Assembly (NCBI GenBank): GCA_905233335.1
Contig: CAJOED010000050.1
Location: 1-7,849, forward strand
Direction of reading: 5' to 3'
From: an uncultured Synergistales bacterium
GTDB lineage: Bacteria > Synergistota > Synergistia > Synergistales > Aminobacteriaceae
Length of the DNA: 7,849 bases
Shown here: positions 1 through 5,248 of the stretch, in pieces
Numbering within the stretch: the first letter of the stretch is position 1
How the letters are laid out: each line of letters begins with the position of its first letter
The notes under the pieces: model-generated
Database searches by the model: none
Told to the model about the DNA's origin: nothing
What the model saw: only the letters and a program-made list of their open reading frames with translations
Made by a program: the position numbers and the translations under genes

Positions 1-170
1 ACTGCCGCACGTGATATCCTGAAAGTTTCCCGGCTGTCTTTAAGTACACATAAAATTTTCGTCTTCATGGCGTAATTATGTGCCCTTTCTTTTTCGGGGT
101 GTACTGCCGCACGTGATACCCTGAAAGTTTCCCGGCTGTCTTTGAGTACGCATAAAATTTTCGTCTTCAT
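1..170 (-). CDS. Possible repeat-encoded small ORF, 34-residue period, runs off left edge
   Basis: From the ATG at 170 the minus strand reads 56 codons to the window edge without a stop. It encodes one full unit of 34 residues (beginning MKTKILCVLKDSRETF, ending EKERAHNYA) and then starts the unit again. The frame is also open upstream of the ATG, back to a TGA at 237-239 in copy 3. Between copies 1 and 2 the four differences give two synonymous changes, one I/V and one Y/H, which is compatible with coding but too few to prove it. No Shine-Dalgarno sequence precedes the ATG. The product would be basic and has no family I recognise. The alternative is a non-coding repeat whose period happens to be a multiple of three. 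Treat as tentative. Confidence 0.2.
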   Translation of the reverse strand, partial: MKTKILCVLKDSRETFRVSRAAVHPEKERAHNYAMKTKILCVLKDSRETFRISRAA

Positions 171-290
171 GGCGTGATTATGTGCCCTTTCTTTTTCGGG
201 GTGTACTGCCGCACGCGATACCCTGAAAGTTTCTGCTCATTCCCGGCTGCCTTTGAGTATGCGTAAAATTTTCGTCTTCATGAGCGGAGA
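1..290. repeat. Tandem array of a 102-bp repeat (two full copies, one diverged copy)
   Basis: Copy 1 spans 1-102, copy 2 spans 103-204 and copy 3 starts at 205. The array may continue left of the window. Copies 1 and 2 differ at only 4 of 102 positions, all transitions. Copy 3 carries a 9-bp insertion near 233-242 and four substitutions up to 281, then decays through about 290-296. The period is exactly 34 codons, and on the minus strand each unit begins with ATGAAGACGAAAATTTT. Each unit also has a minus-strand -10-like hexamer just before that ATG: CATAAT in copies 1 and 2, TATAAT in copy 3. On the plus strand GAAAGTTT (123-130) can pair with AAATTTTC (155-162) using one G-U pair. No spacers separate the copies, so this is not a CRISPR array. 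I do not recognise the family, and the function is unknown. Confidence 0.92.
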
Positions 291-298
291 TTATAGCA
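290..298 (-). promoter_or_regulatory. Extended -10 promoter element facing the repeat array
   Basis: The minus strand reads TGCTATAAT from 298 down to 290, a perfect -10 hexamer with the TG extension. No good -35 lies 16-18 bp upstream. Predicted initiation falls at about 281-284, practically on the ATG at 281 of repeat copy 3, so any transcript would be leaderless or nearly so. The identical nonamer occurs on the plus strand at 7785-7793 ahead of another gene start, which supports it as a real promoter form in this genome. Confidence 0.5.
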
Positions 299-311
299 CA
301 ATGTAAATCAT

Positions 312-369
312 AAAAATATTTTCTCGGTTTACAATGAGAAGATAATACACAAAAAATATTTTTCTAGGT
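312..369. promoter_or_regulatory. Pair of AT-palindrome direct repeats, candidate operator of the XRE gene
   Basis: AAAAATATTTTCTCGGT (312-328) and AAAAATATTTTTCTAGGT (352-369) are near-identical and 40 bp apart, close to four helical turns. The core of the second, AAAAATATTTTT at 352-363, is a perfect 12-bp palindrome. It lies between the predicted -35 and -10 of the XRE gene. TGTAAA (302-307) and TTTACA (328-333) form an inverted repeat around the first copy. Two matching sites ahead of a regulator gene suggest autoregulation; this is inference from position only. The rest of the 290-394 gap holds only the promoters listed separately. Confidence 0.35.
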
Positions 370-374
370 ATAAT
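346..374 (+). promoter_or_regulatory. Promoter of the XRE regulator gene
   Basis: A perfect TATAAT lies at 369-374, with TACACA (346-351, four of six matches to TTGACA) 17 bp upstream. Initiation would fall near 381. That leaves a leader of about 38 nt to the preferred start at 419 and only about 14 nt to the ATG at 395, which supports the later start. Confidence 0.5.
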
Positions 375-418
375 TTGAGCATTCCATATCTTTTATGAGA
401 AAGCGAGAGTGTTTATTT

Positions 419-814
419 ATGTCCCTTGCAACAAATCTTAGATTCCACCGCAAAAAATCAGGACTTACACAGATAGAGCTTGCTGAAAAACTCGGCGTAT
501 CAATCGCTACACTACGACGCTGGGAGTCCGGCGAAACTACCCCGACAGGTTCGCGCATCATTGAACTCGCTAACCTCCTGCACATTTCCCCCGATGATAT
601 TATTTCCGGCGAAGATTCTCCGGGCGCGGCTGGTCGTGCTACTGTCCTGCTCCCTGCACACGAGAAAAGCAACGGCATGTTGGTGTATGAAGGGGAAGGC
701 ACAAGAATCGAGCTTCCCCCGACAGAAAAAGGTTACGAGCTGTTTCAAAATCTCGTGCAAAACCTCATGAACAACCGCAAAAACTTAGAGCAGCAAATTA
801 ATCACACGGCATAA
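419..814 (+). CDS. XRE-family helix-turn-helix transcriptional regulator
   Basis: A 131-residue DNA-binding protein. Residues about 5-58 form a classic Cro/C1-type (HTH_3) domain: LRFHRKKSGLTQIELAEKLG is followed by the recognition helix region SIATLRRWESGETTP and then ELANLLHISPDDI. The remaining 70 residues have a short acidic, proline-containing linker and a C-terminal helix rich in Asn and Gln (about 104-129) that could mediate dimerisation. The ATG at 419 is chosen over the in-frame ATG at 395. Translation from 419 starts the protein where XRE domains usually start, and a weak purine-rich GAGAG lies 9 nt upstream of it; nothing resembling a ribosome binding site precedes 395. Its 3' end overlaps the convergent DUF533 gene by 13 bp. 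It may control itself through the paired palindromes upstream. Its targets cannot be read from the sequence. It stands alone, with no phage or toxin partner nearby. Confidence 0.85.
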   Translation: MSLATNLRFHRKKSGLTQIELAEKLGVSIATLRRWESGETTPTGSRIIELANLLHISPDDIISGEDSPGAAGRATVLLPAHEKSNGMLVYEGEGTRIELPPTEKGYELFQNLVQNLMNNRKNLEQQINHTA

Positions 815-1554
815 CCTGAAGCTCCCGTGAGCTGTTCGATGTTGCTGACGACTTCAGCATTCAGTCCCATAGCACGTGCAAGCCCGGCAAGGTATTTTTT
901 CTCCGCGTCAGTGTCGACATCAATAGCCATAAGCGACGCTGAATATACCTGCGCGGCCAAGTCGGGACGGTTTTTCACAGCGGCGAGAATTTTTGCGGTC
1001 TCCATAGGCCCCTGCAATTTCTGTATGACGTAATTCATGCCTTCCTGACCCATGCCCGTATTCTTCAGGCTGTTCATTATCTTGTTGAGTTCTACGGTGT
1101 CAACTTGTCCGTCTGCTTTTGCCGCGTCGATCATTGCCGTAATGATGATTTCTGCATCGCTAGCCTGCTGTTGTGCTGAAGGTGGCGTGTATGTCTGTGT
1201 AGTCGTCGGTCGTGCCGTAGCTCCTGCTGTCGTTGACGTTTCGCCTCCGCCCATAGAGTTCCGTAACGCCTTGTACGCCATCATCCCGAGCAAACCCATC
1301 ATGCCGCCGCCCAAACTGTTAGCTGTCGTACTCTTTGAGCCGCCCATTAACGCTCCGAGCAACGCTCCCACTCCCGTAGCCGCAAGATTATCGCCGCCGA
1401 CTTTGTCCCTCACTGTCTGTCCCGCACCCAAAAGTGAGCCGAGTATGTCCTGAATGCCGCTTCCCGCCGTAGACATTCTTGACGTTGCTGTTGATGAGCC
1501 GGCAATATTTCCCTGTACCATTGAGCCGAGAATGTCCATAAAGTTCAATGCCAT
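802..1554 (-). CDS. DUF533 / YebE-like protein with TerB-like C-terminal domain
   Basis: A 250-residue protein in two parts. Residues 1-105 are rich in Gly, Ala and Met with gly-zipper-like stretches (GVGALLGALMGG at 61-72, LGGGMMGLLGMMAYKAL at 81-97), suggesting membrane association without a clear signal peptide. A Ser/Thr/Pro/Gln linker (about 105-131) leads to an all-helical domain (132-245) with the features of DUF533, a TerB-like fold: MIDAAKADGQVDTVEL at 141-156 and SLMAIDVDTDAEKKYLAGLA at 207-226, both acidic and potentially metal-binding. E. coli YebE belongs to this family; its molecular role is not known. The start is fixed by AAGGGAGA (minus strand, 1571-1564) 9 nt before the ATG. 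It is monocistronic, convergent with the XRE gene and divergent from tctC, sharing a 121-bp control region. No link to citrate metabolism is evident. Confidence 0.85.
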   Translation of the reverse strand: MALNFMDILGSMVQGNIAGSSTATSRMSTAGSGIQDILGSLLGAGQTVRDKVGGDNLAATGVGALLGALMGGSKSTTANSLGGGMMGLLGMMAYKALRNSMGGGETSTTAGATARPTTTQTYTPPSAQQQASDAEIIITAMIDAAKADGQVDTVELNKIMNSLKNTGMGQEGMNYVIQKLQGPMETAKILAAVKNRPDLAAQVYSASLMAIDVDTDAEKKYLAGLARAMGLNAEVVSNIEQLTGASGYAV

Positions 1555-1594
1555 AAAAAAATTTCTCCCTTCACTAATAAATACTTTCGTGAAA

Positions 1595-1622
1595 ATTGTA
1601 GCATGTTATGTACGTGTGATAA
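1595..1622 (-). promoter_or_regulatory. Promoter of the DUF533 gene
   Basis: The minus strand reads TGCTACAAT from 1603 to 1595 (extended -10, hexamer TACAAT). A candidate -35 TTATCA lies at 1622-1617 with a 16-bp spacer. The -35 falls inside the Crp-like palindrome and on top of the predicted tctC -10, so the two divergent promoters would compete for the same DNA. Confidence 0.45.
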
Positions 1623-1625
1623 AAT
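1596..1625 (+). promoter_or_regulatory. Candidate promoter of the tctCBA operon
   Basis: TGATAAAAT at 1617-1625 is an extended -10 (hexamer TAAAAT at 1620-1625). TTGTAG at 1596-1601 is a poor -35 at 18 bp. The leader to the ATG at 1676 would be about 45 nt and AT-rich. The same 11-mer GTGATAAAATT (here 1616-1626) recurs at 4865-4875 ahead of citD, which favours it being a promoter element. Confidence 0.4.
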
Positions 1626-1630
1626 TCACC
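1615..1630. promoter_or_regulatory. Crp/Fnr-family-like palindrome between DUF533 gene and tctC
   Basis: The sequence TGTGATAAAATTCACC matches the enterobacterial Crp consensus TGTGA-N6-TCACA at 9 of 10 specified positions, with perfect GTGA/TCAC half-sites. It covers the predicted tctC -10 and the DUF533 -35. In that position a bound factor would more likely repress both promoters than activate. Which Crp/Fnr-type protein this organism has, and what it binds, is unknown; the match could be chance. Confidence 0.3.
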
Positions 1631-1675
1631 TTACTTTATTCCATTAACATTATTATCTTTCAGGGAGGTATTCTC

Positions 1676-2665
1676 ATGAAAAAATTTCTGTGTGCAATGC
1701 TCGCTGTTATGCTTGTGTTGTGCTGTGTGTCATTCGCTTCTGCTGAATGGAAGTTCGAGCGCAAAATCACGATCGTATGCCCCTGGGGCGTGGGCGGCGG
1801 AGCAGACTCAACCCTGCGTCCGATGGCATCACTCCTCAAGAACATTCTCGGCCAGGAAGTAGAAGTCGTGAACGTTACGGGCGGAAACGGTGTTACTGCT
1901 GTCGAGTACGTCTACAAACAGCCTGCTGACGGCTATACGTTCATGCTCGGGACACAGAGCTTGTTCATGCAGGACATACAGGGCACTACGTCAATGAACT
2001 TCAAGGAGGAATTTATCCCCGTAGCAAGATTAGTTCACGCAATCAACGTCATAACCGCCTCAAAGAAAGCAATGGATCGCAAAGGCTACAAGACGTTCTC
2101 CGAAATGGTGAAGTACGTGAAGGACAACCCGTTCGAGGTCAGCGTCGGAATGCTCACAAGTACCGGGCTTGACGGTGCGTCGCTGAAACAGGCTCTTGAG
2201 GGACTGGACATTCTTGATGTGTCGTATCCTTCCGGCTCCGAAATGAACTCTGCTCTTGTCGGCGGACATATCGACATCATGGTAACGGGCACTGACGAGA
2301 TAGAAGGCCTAATTCCGGCGGTAGATATTGTTCCCCTGTTGGCACTGTGCGAAAAGAGAATGAACAGATACCCTGATGTTGAGTGTTCGGTGGAGCTGGG
2401 CATTAATTCAGTGCTTGGCCCTGCACGCGGAATTTTCGCCAAGAAAGGAACACCGCAGGAAGCAATTAATGCACTTGTTGCGGCAATCGAGAAGGCATCA
2501 CAGGATCCTTCATGGCAGGCGTTCTTAGTTCAGGGGTGCTACGATGAGCGTCCCGGTTTCGCAGGCTCTGAAGAGTACGCAAAAGACTGTGAGAACGACT
2601 ACAAACTTCTCAGCGAATACCTCAAAGCAGAAGGTGTCATGAAGAAGGACTATTACGCGAAATAG
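1676..2665 (+). CDS. tctC: Tripartite tricarboxylate transporter substrate-binding protein
   Basis: A 329-residue TctC/Bug-family binding protein that captures an organic acid outside the cytoplasmic membrane and delivers it to TctA/TctB. Residues 1-23 are a Sec signal peptide (MKKFLCAMLA core, likely cleaved after ASA at 23). The mature protein shows the family hallmarks: ITIVCPWGVGGGADSTLRPM (about 31-50), a V-NVTGGNGVTAVEYV stretch, then PADGYTFMLGT, matching the usual binding-loop pattern. The start is set by AGGGAGGT at 1662-1669, six bases before the ATG; the frame is open further upstream but those codons precede the promoter. It leads the tctCBA unit and is separated from tctB by a hairpin that may let it be made in excess. 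Citrate is the likely ligand because citDEF follows the transporter and Salmonella TctC binds citrate, but Bug proteins bind many acids. Confidence 0.93.
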   Translation: MKKFLCAMLAVMLVLCCVSFASAEWKFERKITIVCPWGVGGGADSTLRPMASLLKNILGQEVEVVNVTGGNGVTAVEYVYKQPADGYTFMLGTQSLFMQDIQGTTSMNFKEEFIPVARLVHAINVITASKKAMDRKGYKTFSEMVKYVKDNPFEVSVGMLTSTGLDGASLKQALEGLDILDVSYPSGSEMNSALVGGHIDIMVTGTDEIEGLIPAVDIVPLLALCEKRMNRYPDVECSVELGINSVLGPARGIFAKKGTPQEAINALVAAIEKASQDPSWQAFLVQGCYDERPGFAGSEEYAKDCENDYKLLSEYLKAEGVMKKDYYAK

Positions 2666-2680
2666 TGAAGTGAAGAATTG

Positions 2681-2712
2681 CGGGGTGAATTTCTGCCCCG
2701 TTTTTATTTTTT
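2681..2712 (+). terminator. Intrinsic terminator-like hairpin between tctC and tctB
   Basis: CGGGG (2681-2685) pairs with CCCCG (2696-2700) across a 10-nt loop and is followed by TTTTTATTTTTT (2701-2712). The stem is short, so partial read-through is expected. No promoter is evident between it and tctB (start 2731). The best reading is an attenuator that lowers the membrane subunits relative to the binding protein. Confidence 0.75.
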
Positions 2713-2730
2713 GAAGAGGAGAAATAACAA

Positions 2731-3261
2731 GTGTTTGAATTAATCTGCAACATTCTTTTATGGCTTGGGCTTCTCTATGCATATTTCTTCAATGTGCTTG
2801 AAGCTCCCATCCCCGACAGAGTAGCAAGAAACCCTTACACCCTCAAGCCCGACATGTGGCCGAAAGCAATAATTATTCTGTTACTCATATGCATAGCCCT
2901 CAACATCATCAACATCATCCGCAAAAACAAGGACAATCCCGATTTCCACCTCGACGCATTAATGAGCATCCGTGCCCGTCTGTGTATCGGTATCGCGTTA
3001 ATCGTTGCCGCAAGTTTCGTCCTTGAGCCGCTCGGCTACATGGTTACGTGCGTTCTCGTGCTGTTCCTGTACGGGCTGTTACTTGGCCAGACTCACGTAA
3101 TCAGGCTGGCGGTGTTCTCCGTAGTGATTACGCTGGTGCTGTATGTAGTGTTCAGTGTGCTGTTGTCGGTGAATCTGCCGCGCGGAACTATACCCGTATT
3201 GCGCAACTTCTCGCTGTACGTTGAGAGTATAGTTGCGTCCGTGAAATCTGCAATCATGTAA
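2731..3261 (+). CDS. tctB: Tripartite tricarboxylate transporter small membrane subunit
   Basis: A 176-residue TctB-family integral membrane protein, the small subunit that partners TctA in the TTT transporter. Hydrophobic segments are visible at about 4-22, 43-63, 82-98, 100-118 and 123-147; the family usually has four helices, so one of these is likely partial or re-entrant. The DMWPKAIIILLL stretch at 41-52 and the LLSVNLPRG motif at 144-152, just after the last helix, match conserved TctB positions. The sequence is otherwise divergent, as is normal for this subunit. It starts with GTG at 2731, nine bases after AGGAG (2717-2721); this is the only non-ATG start among the assigned genes here. 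It lies downstream of the tctC hairpin and 15 bp ahead of tctA, so translation of the two membrane subunits is probably coordinated. Confidence 0.88.
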   Translation: MFELICNILLWLGLLYAYFFNVLEAPIPDRVARNPYTLKPDMWPKAIIILLLICIALNIINIIRKNKDNPDFHLDALMSIRARLCIGIALIVAASFVLEPLGYMVTCVLVLFLYGLLLGQTHVIRLAVFSVVITLVLYVVFSVLLSVNLPRGTIPVLRNFSLYVESIVASVKSAIM

Positions 3262-3276
3262 GGGGGACAACAAATT

Positions 3277-4767
3277 ATGACGACATGGGAATTATTCACA
3301 AACGGTTTCAGCGTACTTCTTGACCCTTACACGTTCATGATGGTAGTTTTCGCTATCGTTGTCGGAACGATATTCGGAGCTTTGCCCGGAGTCAGCGCGA
3401 CAATGGCCGTAGCTTTGGGTCTTCCGTTCACGTACTCGATGGCTCCAGTCCCTGCGATAGTGTTTCTTGTTGCGGTGTACTGCTCATCAATCACGGGCGG
3501 AAGCATTACGGCAATACTCTTCAAGATACCCGGCGTACCCTCAAGTGCCCCTACGACGTTCGACGGTTACCCGATGGCACAAAGAGGTGAAGCGGGCAAG
3601 GCACTCGGCATAGCGTTAGGGAGTTCGGCAATCGGCGGACTCGTTTCTGCGCTGGCAATGCTGACACTTTCCCCGCAGCTGACACAAGCGGCACTGTCAT
3701 TCAGTCCGTCGGATATTTTTGCGATTACGTTTATGGGACTGTCGATATTGACCTGCCTCGACAGCAAGAACATTCTGCGGACGCTCATATCAGGTTTGCT
3801 GGGGTTACTGCTTGCGTGTGTCGGCCAAGATCCTATGTATGCCGTCCAGCGTCTTACGTTCGGGAGCGGTGAATTAATCGCCGGGCTTGAGATGATACCC
3901 GTACTCATAGGAATATTCGCTGTTACTGAAGTCCTGAAGCAGACAAAGAAGCGCGATACCCTGAAAAGTGATGAGGGCACTGCAAGCGTCAACACAAAAA
4001 TGCCGTCGTTCAAAGAGTGGTGGGGCATCAAGTGGCTGTTAGCGAGGTGTTCTGTAATAGGGACAATAATAGGAATTCTTCCGGGAGCAGGAGCAACGAT
4101 AGCATCATTCTTATGTTACTCGTCGGAAACAAAACTCTCAAAGCACCCCGAAAAGTTCGGCACGGGCATAATCGATGGTATAGCCGCCTCCGAAACCGCC
4201 AACAATGCCGCTACAGGTGGAGCAATGGTGCCGCTTCTGTCGCTTGGTATTCCTGGAGGTAACGCCGCCGCAGTAATGATGAGTGCGCTGGTGCTGAAAG
4301 GTGTACAGCTTGGGCCGTTGCTTTTGGTAAATCAGCCGCAGTATTTGAGTGCAACGTTCGCTTCTATGGTCGTAACGAATATACTAATGGTAATCGTTGC
4401 TATCGGTATCGCAAAAGTTTTCGCGCAAATTCTCGCTGTTCCGTATTCGTATCTTGGGCCGATAATCATAATGCTGGCGATAATAGGCTCGTACGCTACG
4501 AACATGAGCATAGCCGACGTAAAAATTATGGCAATCGCGGGAGTAATCGGTCTGGTAATTTCTGCGTGCCACTTCAACAGTGCGGCGTTGATTCTGGGAC
4601 TTGTTCTCGGCGTGATATGTGAAGGGAATTTTTCGCGGGCATACACGATTTCTCGCGCTAACCTCGTGAATATGTTTGCTCGTCCTGTAGCGGGGACGTT
4701 GATGGTCGTGAGCATTGTGTTATTGCTGTGGCCGATAGTAGCAGGGCTGTTCAGGAAGAAGGACTGA
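3277..4767 (+). CDS. tctA: Tripartite tricarboxylate transporter large membrane subunit
   Basis: A 496-residue TctA-family permease, the ion-coupled channel-forming subunit of the TTT system, with about 10-12 hydrophobic segments. Both halves carry the duplicated signature: GALPGVSATMAVALGLPF at 34-51 and GILPGAGATIASFLCYSSE at 266-284. The latter is followed by the highly conserved GIAASETANNAATGGAMVPL (301-320) and LSLGIPGGNAA (321-331). GGSITAILFKIPGVPSSAPT (74-93) is also typical. The length is normal for the family. AGGGGGA overlaps the spacer after the tctB stop and precedes the ATG by about 9 nt. It is the last gene of the transporter unit, closed by a strong terminator 16 bp downstream. 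Uptake is presumably driven by a proton or sodium gradient, as for characterised TTT systems; which ion cannot be told here. Confidence 0.95.
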   Translation: MTTWELFTNGFSVLLDPYTFMMVVFAIVVGTIFGALPGVSATMAVALGLPFTYSMAPVPAIVFLVAVYCSSITGGSITAILFKIPGVPSSAPTTFDGYPMAQRGEAGKALGIALGSSAIGGLVSALAMLTLSPQLTQAALSFSPSDIFAITFMGLSILTCLDSKNILRTLISGLLGLLLACVGQDPMYAVQRLTFGSGELIAGLEMIPVLIGIFAVTEVLKQTKKRDTLKSDEGTASVNTKMPSFKEWWGIKWLLARCSVIGTIIGILPGAGATIASFLCYSSETKLSKHPEKFGTGIIDGIAASETANNAATGGAMVPLLSLGIPGGNAAAVMMSALVLKGVQLGPLLLVNQPQYLSATFASMVVTNILMVIVAIGIAKVFAQILAVPYSYLGPIIIMLAIIGSYATNMSIADVKIMAIAGVIGLVISACHFNSAALILGLVLGVICEGNFSRAYTISRANLVNMFARPVAGTLMVVSIVLLLWPIVAGLFRKKD

Positions 4768-4782
4768 CGGACATAAAGACAG

Positions 4783-4814
4783 CTCCCCTGTTTTGCGGGG
4801 GAGTTTTATTTTTT
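4783..4814 (+). terminator. Intrinsic terminator of the tctCBA operon
   Basis: CTCCCCTG (4783-4790) pairs with CGGGGGAG (4796-4803) over a TTTTG loop, an eight-pair stem with one G-U. It is followed by TTTTATTTTTT (4804-4814). This is a canonical strong terminator and separates the transporter genes from citDEF. Confidence 0.88.
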
Positions 4815-4864
4815 CGGGCTGCCGAAATAACAGCGAAAACCCTTAATGCCTGAAATATATTGCC

Positions 4865-4875
4865 GTGATAAAATT
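4865..4875 (+). promoter_or_regulatory. Candidate promoter of citDEF
   Basis: GTGATAAAATT contains an extended -10 (TG-A-TAAAAT, hexamer 4869-4874) and is identical to 11 bases in the tctC promoter region. No convincing -35 is seen. The leader of about 60 nt to the citD ATG at 4940 is very AT-rich and shows no stable structure. Unlike the tctC copy, this one lacks the second TCAC half-site. Confidence 0.4.
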
Positions 4876-4939
4876 AAAAATAATTTCATTCCCAAAATTT
4901 TTTTATTCGACATCACAAATTCGGAGGTGTATTTTTCAA

Positions 4940-5248
4940 ATGGAGTTAAAAGCGGTGGGAACTGCCGGAACTCTTGAGTCCAGCGACGTAATGATTACGC
5001 TTGAACCCAAAGACAGCGGCGGGATTGATTTAACGCTTGAAAGCTCTGTGCTTAACCAGTACGGACGACAGATAAAAGCAGAAGTACTGGCTTCACTTGA
5101 AAGACTCGGCGTGAAGAATGCCAAAGTCATCGTCAATGATCATGGTGCTCTTGACTGCACAATAAAGGCTCGCGTTGAGTGCGCATACTATCGCGGGTGC
5201 GGCTGTGATATGGACGGCCGTTTTGACTGGGGAGGTGTAATAAGATAA
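4940..5248 (+). CDS. citD: Citrate lyase acyl carrier protein, gamma subunit
   Basis: A 102-residue CitD, the carrier subunit of citrate lyase. It holds the phosphoribosyl-dephospho-CoA prosthetic group that carries acetyl and citryl thioesters between CitF and CitE. AGTLESSDVMI near the N-terminus matches the modification site; Ser14 aligns with the Ser14 modified in the E. coli and Klebsiella proteins. SSVLNQYGRQI (35-45) and VNDHGALDCTIKARVE (65-80) are conserved CitD segments. The start at 4940 is chosen over an in-frame ATG at 4865 because GGAGGT (4923-4928) precedes it and because it gives the usual family length. The C-terminal tail is unusual: CAYYRGCGCDMDGRFDW has three Cys within nine residues. 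The stop codon overlaps the citE start (TAATG). Confidence 0.94.
   Translation: MELKAVGTAGTLESSDVMITLEPKDSGGIDLTLESSVLNQYGRQIKAEVLASLERLGVKNAKVIVNDHGALDCTIKARVECAYYRGCGCDMDGRFDWGGVIR

Noticed and set aside
1..290. CRISPR array or insertion sequence end
   Set aside because: Copies abut directly with no unique spacers, units are 102 bp, and no transposase or terminal inverted repeats are seen.
395..418. Upstream ATG adding eight residues to the XRE protein
   Set aside because: No ribosome binding site, only about 14 nt from the predicted transcription start, and the HTH domain begins normally from the ATG at 419.
820..833. AGCTC/GAGCT hairpin at the convergent gene ends as a terminator
   Set aside because: Five-pair stem with no T-run on either strand, and it lies inside the DUF533 coding sequence.
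1454..1675. N-terminal extension of TctC from the open frame
   Set aside because: It runs antisense through the DUF533 gene and across the promoter, whereas the ATG at 1676 has a strong ribosome binding site and starts a proper signal peptide.
1676..1744. TctC as a lipoprotein (Cys15 or Cys16 in the signal peptide)
   Set aside because: The residues before the cysteines (LVLC, VLCC) do not fit a lipobox, and a good type I cleavage site (ASA) follows at residue 23.
4768..4939. Riboswitch or structured leader before citD
   Set aside because: Apart from the tctA terminator the gap is AT-rich and shows no conserved aptamer-like pairing.
4865..4939. Longer CitD starting at ATG 4865
   Set aside because: That ATG lies within the promoter motif, lacks a ribosome binding site, and the extra 25 residues have no counterpart in CitD.
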